Of a stretch of DNA of 64,000 bases, positions 17,662 through 26,494 are shown in pieces. This stretch comes from Rubrobacter tropicus (GTDB lineage Bacteria; Actinomycetota; Rubrobacteria; Rubrobacterales; Rubrobacteraceae): contig NZ_CP045119.1 in assembly GCF_011492945.1 (NCBI RefSeq), positions 992,001 to 1,056,000 of the forward strand, given 5' to 3'. The notes under the pieces were generated by a model. That model did not search any database, was not told where the DNA came from, and worked only from the letters and a program-made list of their open reading frames with translations. Every line of letters begins with the position of its first letter. Positions within the stretch are counted from its first letter, which is position 1. Both the position numbers and the translations under genes were made by a program.

Positions 17662-18642
17662 CTAATCGACGCGGAGCAACACTTTGCCGGTCGTGCGGCG
17701 CCCCTCGATGGCCCGATGCGCCTCGGACGCCGCTTCCAGCGGGAAAGCCGCGCCCCCGACGACCTTGAGGTCGCCGCTCCGGAGGTACCCGGAGATGGCC
17801 TCCCTGGCGTTCGCGGCCGCGCCGGGCCGGAGCCAGGGTCCCCCGTAACCGCTTACGGTCTGTCCCTTCATGTTCAATTGCCACATGTCAGGCGGCCGTA
17901 ATCCTTCACCGCCCGCCGCCCCGAAGGTCACGAGCCGCCCCAGCGGCGCCAGGCAATCGTAGGCGCCCGCCCCCAGCTCGCCGCCCACGGACTCGAGGGC
18001 CACGTCCACTCCCCGCCCGCCCGTCGCGTCCATGACGTCCTTGATCCAACCTTCTCCGGTGTAGTCGAAGGCGTGATCCGCACCCAGAGACAGCGCCAGG
18101 TTCAGCTTCTCCCGGCCCCCCGCAACCGCGATGACGGGGGCCGCCCCGGCCAGCTTCGCGAGCTGCACCGCGAGCGTCCCGACCCCGCCTCCGGCCGCCA
18201 TCACGAGCACGCCGTCTCCTTGCTGGACCCGCGCGGAGTCGTGCAGCACGCCGTAGGCGGTCAGCCCCTGCACTAGCAACGCGCTCGCGTCGGAGAAACC
18301 CACCCCCTCGGGCACCTTCACCACGGACTTCGCATCGGCGACCCCGTACTCCGCATACCCACCAGAGGGCAAGACGGCCGCTACCCTGTCCCCTTCGGTC
18401 ACGCCTTCGACTCCCTCACCGACGGCCGCCACCGTGCCGGCCACCTCGAAGCCCGGCGTGTAGGGGAGGTCCATCGCGTGTGGCCCGCCCATCATGCCGG
18501 CCCGCATCCCCACGTCCGCGTAGTTCACGCCCGCCAGGGCCACCTTCACGAGAACCTCACCGGTTCCGGGCGCCGGCTTCTCCACCTCTTCGAGGCGCAA
18601 GACCTCCGGCGGGCCGGGTTCGTTGACTACTATGGCCTTCAT
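17662..18642 (-). CDS. Zinc-independent quinone oxidoreductase (MDR superfamily)
   Basis: 326 residues. N-terminal GroES-like domain (MKAIVVNEPGPPEVL, GVNYADVGMRAG, PGFEVAGTVAAVGEGV) and a Rossmann domain with VMAAGGGVGTLAVQLAKLAGA for NADPH. There is no structural zinc four-cysteine lobe, which places it with NADPH:quinone reductases and zeta-crystallins. It reduces a quinone or an enone; the true substrate is unknown. It sits 12 bases downstream of the NmrA-like gene, and the two with frnE probably form one unit controlled by the divergent TetR regulator. Confidence 0.85.
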   Translation of the reverse strand: MKAIVVNEPGPPEVLRLEEVEKPAPGTGEVLVKVALAGVNYADVGMRAGMMGGPHAMDLPYTPGFEVAGTVAAVGEGVEGVTEGDRVAAVLPSGGYAEYGVADAKSVVKVPEGVGFSDASALLVQGLTAYGVLHDSARVQQGDGVLVMAAGGGVGTLAVQLAKLAGAAPVIAVAGGREKLNLALSLGADHAFDYTGEGWIKDVMDATGGRGVDVALESVGGELGAGAYDCLAPLGRLVTFGAAGGEGLRPPDMWQLNMKGQTVSGYGGPWLRPGAAANAREAISGYLRSGDLKVVGGAAFPLEAASEAHRAIEGRRTTGKVLLRVD

Positions 18643-18654
18643 GCCCCTCCGCTC

Positions 18655-19284
18655 CTAGTAGCTGACGACCGGCATCCGCCCCAGGTGGGCGTCGTCGGTG
18701 AGCTGATCCAGCATAAAGTCCGCCAGATCGGCCCGGGAGATGCTGGTCCCGCTGTTCTTGCCGACGAGGCCCACGCGATACTGCCCCTTTTTCTCGCCCT
18801 CGGTCAGCCTGGGACCGCGCACGACCACCCACTCGAGCCCGCTGGCCCGGATCACCGCGACGTGCCCCTCGGCGTCTTCGAGCACGTCCCTTTGCAGGGT
18901 CTTGAGCAGCAAACCGAAGACCTTGTCCACAAGCTTCGGCTCGTCCCCCTCGGTCCTTACCCCAGCCCCCGTCAAGCTGACGAGCCGGCGCGCCCCATGC
19001 TTCTCCATCGCCGCGACGATGTTGGCCGTCCCCCTCGTCTGAACGTCCTTCGGCGACCCCTTCGCGTGGCCGAGCGCGCTCACCACCGCGTCCTGCCCCG
19101 AGACCGCCCTCTCCACCGCCGATGCGTCAGTGACGTCACCCCGAACCACAACCAGCCTATCGCGGGAGACGCCGAGCCTCGACGGGTCCCTCGCGAACGC
19201 CGTTACCGCGTGTCCCCGCTCCAACGCCTCCTTCACCAGGGGACGGCCCGTTCTACCCGTCGCACCGAAGATGGCCACCTTCAC
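18655..19284 (-). CDS. NAD(P)-binding atypical SDR, NmrA/YwnB-like
   Basis: 209 residues. Starts with the dinucleotide loop MKVAIFGATGRTGRPLVKEAL; Asp after VVRGDV marks the cofactor pocket. The family lacks the classical Tyr-x3-Lys pair, and none is visible. It is an anti-reduction-style oxidoreductase or flavin/biliverdin-reductase-like enzyme of unknown substrate. It is divergent from the TetR gene, and the doubled operator lies between the two starts, so it is the likely target of that repressor. Confidence 0.82.
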   Translation of the reverse strand: MKVAIFGATGRTGRPLVKEALERGHAVTAFARDPSRLGVSRDRLVVVRGDVTDASAVERAVSGQDAVVSALGHAKGSPKDVQTRGTANIVAAMEKHGARRLVSLTGAGVRTEGDEPKLVDKVFGLLLKTLQRDVLEDAEGHVAVIRASGLEWVVVRGPRLTEGEKKGQYRVGLVGKNSGTSISRADLADFMLDQLTDDAHLGRMPVVSY

Positions 19285-19332
19285 AACCGCACCCGCCTCT
19301 CTTTACGCCGCACCGTTTCCCTGTTAGAGTGT

Positions 19333-19374
19333 CGGACAAATGTCCGCTTAAAGATGGTATAGGACAAATGTCCG
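19333..19374. promoter_or_regulatory. Doubled palindromic operator for the TetR regulator
   Basis: Two copies of GGACAAATGTCC (19334-19345 and 19362-19373), 28 bp apart, in the divergent intergenic region. The first is extended to CGGACA-AA-TGTCCG. Arms are perfect with a two-base centre. A palindrome just before a TetR start, duplicated at about 2.7 helical turns, is the usual form of an autoregulatory operator. Confidence 0.75.
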
Positions 19375-19396
19375 TTTGGCAAGGGAGGCGGAAGGG

Positions 19397-20008
19397 ATGT
19401 TGGGGAGCGAGACGGGTAGGGCCGTGAGGAGCGACGCGGTCGAGAACCGGCGGAAGATCCTGGACGCTGCGCGGGAGGCTTTTGCGCAGCGGGGTGTGGA
19501 CGGCACGAGCATGCACCAGATCGGGCGTTTGGCCGGGGTCGGGCAGGGGACACTTTACAGGCACTTCGAGCACAAGGGTGCGCTGTGTTCGGCGTTGCTC
19601 TCGGAGGAGATCGAAGGTTTCGTGGGTGAGATGCGGCGGCGGACCGAGGGCCGGGGGTCGGCGCTGGGGCGGTTGAAGTGGTTCTTGGGTTGGGTGGCGA
19701 AGTTCAACGAGCAGAACGGGGAGCTGCTCGGGGCGATCCGGGACTCTGCCGCGGGCGGTCGCCGCGTCGAGCTCTACGGCAACCCGTTCTACGAGAGGCT
19801 CAAGAACACGGTCGTCGGGCTTCTCGACGAGGCCGGGGACCTCGGCGAGGTCTCCCCGGACCTCGACACCGAGTGCCTCGCCGACACCCTGCTCGCCGCG
19901 CTCAACGTCGACCTTTACCTCTACCAGCGCCACCAACTCGGGATGGAACGGGAGCGTATAGTCGGCGCCCTGCGCTCCGTGCTCGACGGCCTGCGGGCCA
20001 GCGCGTAG
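19397..20008 (+). CDS. TetR-family transcriptional regulator
   Basis: 203 residues from ATG 19397, eight bases after GGAGG; a TTG at 19376 overlaps the operator and is less likely. The N-terminal helix-turn-helix is clear (ILDAAREAFAQRGVDGTSMHQIGRLAGVGQGTLYRHF, cited in parts: AAREAFAQRGVDG and GVGQGTLYRHF). The C-terminal part matches the SBP-like/TetR_C form, with a Trp-rich LKWFLGWVAKF stretch. It probably represses itself and the divergent NmrA-like/quinone reductase/frnE unit until a ligand binds. Ligand unknown. Confidence 0.88.
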   Translation: MLGSETGRAVRSDAVENRRKILDAAREAFAQRGVDGTSMHQIGRLAGVGQGTLYRHFEHKGALCSALLSEEIEGFVGEMRRRTEGRGSALGRLKWFLGWVAKFNEQNGELLGAIRDSAAGGRRVELYGNPFYERLKNTVVGLLDEAGDLGEVSPDLDTECLADTLLAALNVDLYLYQRHQLGMERERIVGALRSVLDGLRASA

Positions 20009-20062
20009 GGAGGCCCGCGCGGCGCCGTGAACGCGGGGGCTCTGCGAAGGGGGAGCCGGACA

Positions 20063-20068
20063 TATAAT
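20063..20068 (+). promoter_or_regulatory. Consensus -10 hexamer upstream of the DUF427 gene
   Basis: A perfect TATAAT stands 42 bases before ATG 20110. No good -35 hexamer is found 16-18 bp upstream, so only the -10 is claimed. Confidence 0.4.
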
Positions 20069-20109
20069 CCGCGCCAGAGCGACCGTATGAGCGAGAGGGA
20101 GGTTCGGCG

Positions 20110-20604
20110 ATGGGCCGTCAACGAGTAGAGCCGGGCCCCGGGCAGGAATCCGTCTGGGATTATCCCCGTCCGCCGCGGATGGAGGACGTCGAGGAGAAGG
20201 TGAAGGTGGTCTTCGGCGGGGTAACGCTGGCGTACACCAGGCGGGCGAAGCGGGTGCTGGAGACGAGCCATCCTCCCGTCTACTATATCCCGCCCGAGGA
20301 CATCAGGATGGAGCACCTCAAGCCATCGGGCGCCACCTCCTACTGCGAGTGGAAGGGGCGGGCAAGCTACTACGATATCGTCACCGAGGAGCGAGCGGCG
20401 GAGCGGGCAGCGTGGTTTTATCCGGATCCCACGCGTTCTTTCAGGGACCTCGAAGGCTACGTGGCCTTCTACCCTTCAAAGATGGACGCCTGCTGGGTGG
20501 GCGGGGAGAAGGTCGAGGCGCAGGAGGGGGACTTCTACGGCGGCTGGGTCACGTCCAACATAGTCGGACCCTTCAAGGGTGCTCCGGGCACCTGGGGCTG
20601 GTAG
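20110..20604 (+). CDS. DUF427 domain protein
   Basis: 164 residues from ATG 20110. It contains the DUF427 core: a strand with the hydrophobic [22 protein letters not shown], then [11 protein letters not shown], the [12 protein letters not shown] segment with the family's Cys-x-Trp-Lys, and VAFYPSKMD near the end. Family members are small beta-barrel proteins without an agreed function. It is followed one base after its stop by pdxH, so the two are probably co-transcribed and translationally coupled. Confidence 0.85.
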   Translation: MGRQRVEPGPGQESVWDYPRPPRMEDVEEKVKVVFGGVTLAYTRRAKRVLETSHPPVYYIPPEDIRMEHLKPSGATSYCEWKGRASYYDIVTEERAAERAAWFYPDPTRSFRDLEGYVAFYPSKMDACWVGGEKVEAQEGDFYGGWVTSNIVGPFKGAPGTWGW

Positions 20605-20605
20605 C

Positions 20606-21247
20606 TTGCCCCGGAGACTCTCCGACCTCCGCAAGGAGTACACCCGCGCCGGGCTGACGGAATCCGACGTGGACCCAGATCCCGTCCGGCAGTTCGGGCG
20701 CTGGTTCGACGCCGCGCTCGCCGCCGGACTCCACGAGCCGAACGCCGTGACCGTCGCCACGTCCACGTTAGACGGCCGTCCCTCCGCCCGCGTCGTGCTC
20801 CTCAAGGGTTTCGACGAACGGGGCTTCGTCTTCTACACGAATTACGAAGGGCGCAAGGGGCGCGAGATCGAAGAGAACCCCCGCGCCGCGCTCCTCTTCT
20901 ACTGGGGAGAGTTGGAGCGGCAGGTACGAATAGAAGGCTCAGTATCGCGAGTCTCCGAAGAAGAGTCCGATGCCTACTACGCGAGCCGTCCGCGCGGCAG
21001 CCGTCTCGGGGCGCTCGCCTCCGAGCAGAGCCGGGTGATCGGGGGCCGCGAAGTTCTGGAGAAGCGGGTCGAGGCTTTAGAAGCCGAGTACGAGGGCCGC
21101 GACGTGCCGCGTCCGGCGTTCTGGGGAGGGTACCGGGTCGAGCCCGAGGTTATCGAGTTCTGGCAGGGGCGGGAGAACCGGCTGCACGACCGGATCTTCT
21201 ACCGCCGGGAAGACGGGGGGTGGAAGATAGGGCGTCTTCAGCCGTAG
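20606..21247 (+). CDS. pdxH: Pyridoxamine 5'-phosphate oxidase
   Basis: 213 residues from TTG 20606, one base after the upstream TAG; family alignment supports the start close to the [14 protein letters not shown] segment. Signatures: FMN-binding [43 protein letters not shown], the [11 protein letters not shown] loop and the C-terminal [12 protein letters not shown], which closes over PLP. It oxidises PNP/PMP to pyridoxal phosphate with oxygen and FMN in the cytosol. All key Arg/Lys residues are present. Confidence 0.94.
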   Translation: MPRRLSDLRKEYTRAGLTESDVDPDPVRQFGRWFDAALAAGLHEPNAVTVATSTLDGRPSARVVLLKGFDERGFVFYTNYEGRKGREIEENPRAALLFYWGELERQVRIEGSVSRVSEEESDAYYASRPRGSRLGALASEQSRVIGGREVLEKRVEALEAEYEGRDVPRPAFWGGYRVEPEVIEFWQGRENRLHDRIFYRREDGGWKIGRLQP

Positions 21248-21329
21248 CGACGAGGTGGAGCGGGGCGCTCCGGCTTGCTGCTAAGATGGGTTTCGGTTGA
21301 CCTTGTATCCGCGGTAGAGGAGGGTTTTC

Positions 21330-22148
21330 TTGAAGCTGGTCACGTATTCGGTTGGGGGCGGGGCGCCCGAGGTCGGGGTCGTCGAGGGGGACGAGATCCG
21401 GCCCCTCGGGCACGAGAGCATGATCGACTTCATAGGACACGGCGGGAGTCCCGAGCCCGGCGAAGACGTGGTGAAGCTGGCGGACGCGCGGTTGCACGCG
21501 CCGGTGCCCAGGCCGGGCAAGGTAATCTGCATAGGCCTCAACTACGAGGACCACGCGGAGGAGACGGGGGCGCCCATACCGGAGAAGCCCATCGTCTTCG
21601 CCAAGTTCGCAAACAGCGTCGTAGGACCGGGCGAGCCCATCGTCATACCCCCGATCACGAGCCAGGTCGACTACGAGGCCGAGCTCGCCGTGGTCATAGG
21701 CAAGACGGCCCGCAACGTCCCGGAGTCTGAGGCTATGGACCACGTCTACGGCTATACCAACGCGAATGATGTCTCCGCGAGGGACATACAGCTCGGCGAG
21801 GGCGGGCAGTGGACGCGCGGCAAGGCAATCGACACGTTCTGTCCGTTGGGTCCCTACCTCGTCACCCGCGACGAGGTGCCGGATCCCCAGAAGCTCTCGA
21901 TCCGGTGTACCTTGAACGGCGAGACCGTCCAGGACGGGACGACGGACAAGATGATCTTCCCCGTCTCGGAACTCGTCTCCTTCCTCTCTACCGGCATGAC
22001 CCTGGAACCCGGCGACGTCATCATCACGGGCACGCCCCCCGGCGTCGGCATGGCCCGCGACCCGCAGCTCTGGATGAAGCAGGGGGATGAAGTTACGATA
22101 GAGGTAGAGGGCCTCGGCGCCCTCACAAACCCCGTACAGGCGGAGTAG
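21330..22148 (+). CDS. Fumarylacetoacetate hydrolase family protein
   Basis: 272 residues from TTG 21330, seven bases after AGGAGGG. A short N-terminal domain precedes the FAH barrel: ICIGLNYEDHAEETG, FAKFANSVVGPGEP, metal ligands in VDYEAELAVVIGK, and GYTNANDVSARD and ITGTPPGVGMA. This fits ureidoglycolate lyase, 2-hydroxyhepta-dienedioate isomerase or acylpyruvase rather than true fumarylacetoacetase (too short). The next gene is an FAD-linked 2-hydroxyacid dehydrogenase, so the pair may process a 2-oxo/2-hydroxy acid from ring cleavage; that is inference. Confidence 0.87.
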   Translation: MKLVTYSVGGGAPEVGVVEGDEIRPLGHESMIDFIGHGGSPEPGEDVVKLADARLHAPVPRPGKVICIGLNYEDHAEETGAPIPEKPIVFAKFANSVVGPGEPIVIPPITSQVDYEAELAVVIGKTARNVPESEAMDHVYGYTNANDVSARDIQLGEGGQWTRGKAIDTFCPLGPYLVTRDEVPDPQKLSIRCTLNGETVQDGTTDKMIFPVSELVSFLSTGMTLEPGDVIITGTPPGVGMARDPQLWMKQGDEVTIEVEGLGALTNPVQAE

Positions 22149-22180
22149 AGCCGGTCGGTCAGTCAGCCGGTCAGCTTGTC
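22149..22180. repeat. Heptad repeat, left-type half
   Basis: TCAGC units (GGTCAGTCAGCCGGTCAGC) immediately after the FAH-family stop codon. No inverted partner is seen before the next gene. It overlaps a TTG (22176) that could otherwise be read as the next start. Confidence 0.6.
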
Positions 22181-22202
22181 GGCGAGGAGCTGGAGACGCC
22201 CG

Positions 22203-23591
22203 TTGGATCTTTTGTCCGAGCTCAGGGATGTTGTTCCGGGGGACCGTATCGTCGCCGACCCGGAGGAGCTGGAGCGCCACGGGGGCGGCATCTTTACTTA
22301 CCACGCCCCGCGCCAACCCGACGCCGTCGTCTGCCCCGAGAACCGCGACGAGGTCGCCGAGGTCCTGCGCTTCGCCAACGAGAACGGCGTACCCATCGTC
22401 CCGTTCGGTGAAGGCAGCAGCCTGGAGGCCCACACGATTCCGGTACACGGCGGCATCAGCCTGGACCTCGGCCGGATGGACGCCATCGTGGAGGTCAGGC
22501 CCGACGACTTCGTAGTGCGGGTGCAGCCTGGGGTCACGCACGAACGCCTGAACGCGAAAATAAAGGAGCACGGCCTCTTCTTCCCGGTGGACCCCGGGTG
22601 GGACGCTTCCCTCGGCGGGATGGCGGGGACGAACGCCAGCGGGACCAACGCGGTCAGGTACGGGGCCATGCGGGACCAGGTCTTAGACCTCGAGGTCGTG
22701 CTTGCCGACGGTACCGTAATGCGGACGGGTGGGATGTCCATGAAGTCCTCCGCCGGCTACCATCTGACCGGTCTCTTCGTCGGTTCCGAGGGGACTCTTG
22801 GCGTCTTCACGGAGTTGACGTTGCGGCTCTATCCCGTTCCCGAGAAGGTGCTTGCGGCGCGGGCGGTTTTTCCCGGGATAGAGGAGGCCGGAAGGGCGGC
22901 CGTCGCCATGATCCGGTCGGGGATGCAGATTGGACGCGTCGAGCTCGTGGACGCCCGCACCGTCGAGGCCGTAAACGCCTACAAGGGCACGGACTATGCC
23001 GTCGCCCCCACGCTGTTCCTTGAGTTCAGCGGTTCCGAGGCCGGCGTCGAGAGCGACGTGGACCAGGCCCGCGCAATCTCCTCGGCGGAAGGTTGCAAAG
23101 GCTTCGAGTTCGAGGCCGACGAGGCGGCTCGTGAGAGGTTGTGGGAGGCCCGCCACGAGGCCGGGCTCGCCATAACCAGGCTCAACCCGGACAAAAAGCC
23201 GATGACGACGGACGTTTGCGTCCCGATCTCTTATCTCCCGGATGCCCTGGCGCGCGCCCGCGAGACCATCGCGGGGCACGGGTTCGACGGCGCGATCCTC
23301 GGCCACGTCGGCGACGGCAACTACCACGCCGTCTTCCCCGTTGACGTCGGGGACCCCGAGGAGATGGGGCGTGCCGAGGAGGTCATGGGCCGGATCGTAC
23401 GTTACGCGCTGGAGCGCGGCGGGACCTGCACCGGGGAGCACGGCATCGGCTCGGGCAAGACGGGGCACCTGCGGGAGGAGCACGGCGACTCGCTGCCTTT
23501 CATGCGCGGGATCAAGCGTCTCGCCGACCCGAACGGGGTCATGAACCCGGGCAAGGTCTTCGCGGAGGAACCGTGGCCGGCTCCGGGCTAG
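22203..23591 (+). CDS. FAD-linked D-lactate/2-hydroxyacid dehydrogenase (GlcD-type)
   Basis: 462 residues from TTG 22203, preceded by GGAG at proper distance; TTG 22176 would add nine residues read from the repeat. The PCMH FAD domain shows PFGEGSSLEAH, LDLGRMD, GGMAGTNASGTNAVRYGAMRD and LFVGSEGTLG; the C-terminal domain has ILGHVGDGNYHAVFP and the CTGEHGIGSGK signature (active-site His/Glu). It matches the LDHD/GlcD group, which oxidises D-lactate or similar 2-hydroxyacids at the membrane. A second, larger enzyme of this superfamily is at 9070-11946; this one has no Fe-S domain. Confidence 0.9.
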   Translation: MDLLSELRDVVPGDRIVADPEELERHGGGIFTYHAPRQPDAVVCPENRDEVAEVLRFANENGVPIVPFGEGSSLEAHTIPVHGGISLDLGRMDAIVEVRPDDFVVRVQPGVTHERLNAKIKEHGLFFPVDPGWDASLGGMAGTNASGTNAVRYGAMRDQVLDLEVVLADGTVMRTGGMSMKSSAGYHLTGLFVGSEGTLGVFTELTLRLYPVPEKVLAARAVFPGIEEAGRAAVAMIRSGMQIGRVELVDARTVEAVNAYKGTDYAVAPTLFLEFSGSEAGVESDVDQARAISSAEGCKGFEFEADEAARERLWEARHEAGLAITRLNPDKKPMTTDVCVPISYLPDALARARETIAGHGFDGAILGHVGDGNYHAVFPVDVGDPEEMGRAEEVMGRIVRYALERGGTCTGEHGIGSGKTGHLREEHGDSLPFMRGIKRLADPNGVMNPGKVFAEEPWPAPG

Positions 23592-24061
23592 CCGGACGCC
23601 GCGGCGACCCGCTTCCGGAGCCCGACAGGCAGTCCTACCGGCCCGTCAGGGCCATCGGGCTGCTGCTCATCCTCGAGGTGGCCGTCATCGCCGCCCTCGC
23701 GGCCTACGAGTTCTCGCGGGTGGACTGGCGGCGGATCATCGCCGCGCAGGCGGCGCCGTCGCGGGACGTGGTCGAGGCGCTGGCGATGGTCCTGTTTGTG
23801 CCGGCGGTCGCGCTGACGCTGCTCTCGGCCATGGGCTTCCTGCTGCTCAGGCGGCGGGGGTGGCTGCTGGCGGCGATCTCGCAGGGCCTCGTGGTGGCGA
23901 CCTGCCTGTGGCTCTACGCGGAGTACGAGCCGGTCTACGTTTACCCGATCATGGCTTATGCGGTGCTGATGATCCTGTACCTCAACGTCCACGACGTGCG
24001 CGCGGTCTTCTACCCCGGGGACCGGAAGAACCGCCCGCAAGCCCCTCAGAGGGTGTCGTGA
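23573..24061 (+). CDS. Four-helix membrane protein, unknown
   Basis: 162 residues from GTG 23573, overlapping the end of the upstream dehydrogenase by 19 bases. Four transmembrane helices (about 27-45, 66-90, 97-112, 118-137), with a short Pro/Arg-rich N-terminal tail. No family is recognised. The stop overlaps the start of the next gene (GTGA, 24058-24061), so the two are surely translated together and probably function together. Confidence 0.75.
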   Translation: MAGSGLAGRRGDPLPEPDRQSYRPVRAIGLLLILEVAVIAALAAYEFSRVDWRRIIAAQAAPSRDVVEALAMVLFVPAVALTLLSAMGFLLLRRRGWLLAAISQGLVVATCLWLYAEYEPVYVYPIMAYAVLMILYLNVHDVRAVFYPGDRKNRPQAPQRVS

Positions 24062-25902
24062 GCGCCCCCCACCCCGACGAGGCCCTGCTCCGGCGCTTCG
24101 AGCCCGTGCTGCGCTGCACGAAGGGGGACAGGTTCTTCCCGATGGACGTGGACCCCTACGTCCGGGCCTGCAGCCTCTGGGTCCAGCGGCCCGGCGGGGA
24201 GCCCGTCAGGGTGGTGCCCGGCGGGGAGCTTACCCTGGAGACGTTGCCCCAGCAGCCCCTCGACGGGTCCGGCGCCGTGCATTTCCTGAAGTTCACGGAC
24301 CCGCGGGACCTCCCCGCAGGCTCCTCGCTCGCCGCGTTGCGGGAGCGGGCGGCCAGGGGCCTCAGGGAGACGAGGGAGGCGTTCCGGGCCGGGAGGGGGA
24401 GGCTGGCGCGGGTCGGATACCTCTCGCGGTTCGTCGACGCGCTGTACTCCATCACGCTCCTGGCGAGGGGAAGGGTGCCCGGCGAGGCGGCCGGGGCCGC
24501 GGCGATGACCTACAGGCGGGTGATGGAGGAACGGGAAGGCTACTCCTACCACGGCCGCGTGGCCCGGCAGGAGGGCTGGACGGTCCTGCAGTACTGGCTC
24601 TTCTATCCCTTCAACGACTGGAGGAGCGGCTTCTTCGGGGCCAACGACCACGAGGCGGACTGGGAGAAGGTCCACGTCTACCTGGCCGAGACGGAAGGTG
24701 GGGAGCTTCGTCCCGAGTGGGTGGCCTACGCCTCGCACAACTACGCCGGGGACAACCTCAGGCGCCGGTGGGACGACCCTGAGGTCGAGAAAGTTGGGGA
24801 TCATCCGGTGGTCTACGTGGCCGCAGGTTCGCACGCCAGCTACTACGCCCCGGGCGAGTACCTCACGGAGCTCAATTTGCCCCTGCCACGGCCCCTCGCC
24901 AGGGTCGTCCGCGGCGCGCGCGGCTTCTGGCGGGAGAGGCTGGGCCAGTACGTCGGCGGCGGCAACGAAAGCGGCGGCTACTTCCACGTCCCCTTCGTGG
25001 ACTACGCCCGCGGCGATGGCCTCGTCATAGGCGAGGGGGGAGACCGGGCGTGGGACCCGCCGAGGGTCATCTCCGAACCCGCCCCACCCTGGGTCACGGG
25101 CTACCGCGGCCTGTGGGGCCTCTACGCCAGGGACCCGTTCGAGGGCGAGGACGCGCCCGCGGGACCCATCTACAACCGCGACAAGACCGTGGCCCGGGTC
25201 TGGTACGACCCCGTCGGGTGGGCCGGCCTGGACAAGGTGCCGACCCCCGCCGAGGCCGTCACGGCCGCACTCGAAAGGCGCGACGAACTCGAAACCCGCC
25301 GCGAGGAGCTCCGGGCCGAGATAGAGAAGAAGGCCCGCCGGCTCAGGAAGCTCGGGGCCGAGGCGGCGGCGGTGCGGGGGCGTTCGCACCTGGACGGGCG
25401 CGGCAGGGAGACCAGGCGGCGCATCGCGGAGCTCTCCAGGGAGGTAGACGGCCTGCGGGCCAGGCTCGCGGCGGACGAGGCCGTCTCCGGTTCGCTGGAG
25501 GAGTATGCCGGCAGGATCGAGGTCGGGGAGAGGGACCCCGTGAGGGGGCACATCACACGGGCGCACAGGCCCGCCTCGGAGACGGAGCTCAGGTTCAGCC
25601 GGGTGGCCGAGGCGTGGGCGGCCGTGAGCGTGAGCCTGATGCTCGTGATCTTCGTCGCCATAGCCATCTTCCAGCAGGAGCACCTGATCTCCATGCTCGT
25701 CGTCAGCATCGCCTTCTTCGCCTTCGCCGAGGCCGGCTTCCGCGGACGCCTCGCCAACCTCGTCGGCAGCGCCAACATAGGCCTCGCCGCCGTCGCATCC
25801 CTCATCCTCCTCTACGAGTTCTTCTGGCAACTCGTGGTGGCGGCGGTCCTGGTCGTCAGCCTCTACGTCCTCTGGGACAACCTCAGAGAACTCCGCAGGT
25901 AG
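24058..25902 (+). CDS. Large protein with Vps62-like domain, coiled coil and C-terminal membrane helices
   Basis: 614 residues from GTG 24058, which overlaps the upstream stop. Residues about 165-330 resemble the Vps62/DUF946 fold: [39 protein letters not shown] and [13 protein letters not shown], with repeated His/Asp/Trp positions that suggest a metal or glycan site. A charged coiled coil follows (about 400-490, rich in [19 protein letters not shown]-like repeats, given here in part: [12 protein letters not shown]). The last 95 residues form about four transmembrane helices. No signal peptide is present. Plant and fungal relatives are of unclear function; the role here, probably at the membrane with its small partner, is not known. 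Confidence 0.65.
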   Translation: MSAPHPDEALLRRFEPVLRCTKGDRFFPMDVDPYVRACSLWVQRPGGEPVRVVPGGELTLETLPQQPLDGSGAVHFLKFTDPRDLPAGSSLAALRERAARGLRETREAFRAGRGRLARVGYLSRFVDALYSITLLARGRVPGEAAGAAAMTYRRVMEEREGYSYHGRVARQEGWTVLQYWLFYPFNDWRSGFFGANDHEADWEKVHVYLAETEGGELRPEWVAYASHNYAGDNLRRRWDDPEVEKVGDHPVVYVAAGSHASYYAPGEYLTELNLPLPRPLARVVRGARGFWRERLGQYVGGGNESGGYFHVPFVDYARGDGLVIGEGGDRAWDPPRVISEPAPPWVTGYRGLWGLYARDPFEGEDAPAGPIYNRDKTVARVWYDPVGWAGLDKVPTPAEAVTAALERRDELETRREELRAEIEKKARRLRKLGAEAAAVRGRSHLDGRGRETRRRIAELSREVDGLRARLAADEAVSGSLEEYAGRIEVGERDPVRGHITRAHRPASETELRFSRVAEAWAAVSVSLMLVIFVAIAIFQQEHLISMLVVSIAFFAFAEAGFRGRLANLVGSANIGLAAVASLILLYEFFWQLVVAAVLVVSLYVLWDNLRELRR

Positions 25903-25934
25903 CGCGGGGTGCAAAGACCGCTAGAATAGGAACC

Positions 25935-26333
25935 ATGAATCGAACGATACGGGTGGTGGTCGCGAAGGTGGGGCTCGACGGTCACGACCGCGGCGCCAAG
26001 ATAATCGCCCGCGCCCTGCGCGACGCGGGGATGGAGGTCATCTACACCGGCCTCCACCAGACCCCCGAGCAGGTGGTCGAGACCGCCATCCAGGAGGACG
26101 CCGACGCCATCGGCGTCTCCATCCTCTCCGGCGCCCACATGACCTTGATACCAAAAATAGTTGATCTCCTCGAACAGAACGAGGCGGAAGACATCCACGT
26201 CTTCGTAGGCGGCACCATCCCCAAGGGCGACATCCCGAAGCTAAAAGAGCTCGGCGTCGGCGAGATCTTCACGCCCGGCACCCCGACGAAGAAGGCCGTC
26301 GAGTACGTGAAGCTCGCAGTTCCTGCGAGCTAG
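25935..26333 (+). CDS. Cobalamin-binding (B12) domain protein, methylmalonyl-CoA mutase small-subunit type
   Basis: 132 residues. The B12-binding Rossmann fold carries [12 protein letters not shown] (the DxHxxG motif, His is the lower axial cobalt ligand), then VSILSGAH and [14 protein letters not shown]. This is the free C-terminal/small-subunit form (McmB/HcmB-like) that pairs with a separate catalytic subunit of an acyl-CoA mutase. The large subunit is not in the window. Its stop codon merges with the start of an inverted heptad repeat. Confidence 0.93.
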   Translation: MNRTIRVVVAKVGLDGHDRGAKIIARALRDAGMEVIYTGLHQTPEQVVETAIQEDADAIGVSILSGAHMTLIPKIVDLLEQNEAEDIHVFVGGTIPKGDIPKLKELGVGEIFTPGTPTKKAVEYVKLAVPAS

Positions 26334-26478
26334 CTGGTCAGCCTGTCAGCCCGCTTCGCCCTCCGGGCTTCGCTAGTCAGCATTTCAGCAGCCTCCAGCG
26401 CGAAGTGCGTCCGGCGCAGTAGGCGCATCCGAAAACAGATAAGCTGACAGGCTGAAATGCTGACTAGCTGAATTGCTA
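26332..26478. repeat. Heptad/octad repeat with an 18-bp perfect inverted pair
   Basis: GCTAGTCAGCATTTCAGC (26372-26389) is the exact inverse of GCTGAAATGCTGACTAGC (26451-26468). A second pair, TCAGCCTGTCAGC (26338-26350) with GCTGACAGGCTGA (26443-26455), overlaps it, so two alternative foldings exist. The right half is four 8-bp units. The copy begins at the stop of the B12 gene and ends shortly before the ribosome site of the next gene. Confidence 0.85.
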
Positions 26479-26494
26479 ACAACGGAGGCGAACC

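Noticed and set aside
26332-26478. Repeat structure considered as a CRISPR array.
   Set aside because: Units are 7-8 bp tandem words with inverted halves; there are no uniform spacers and no cas genes.
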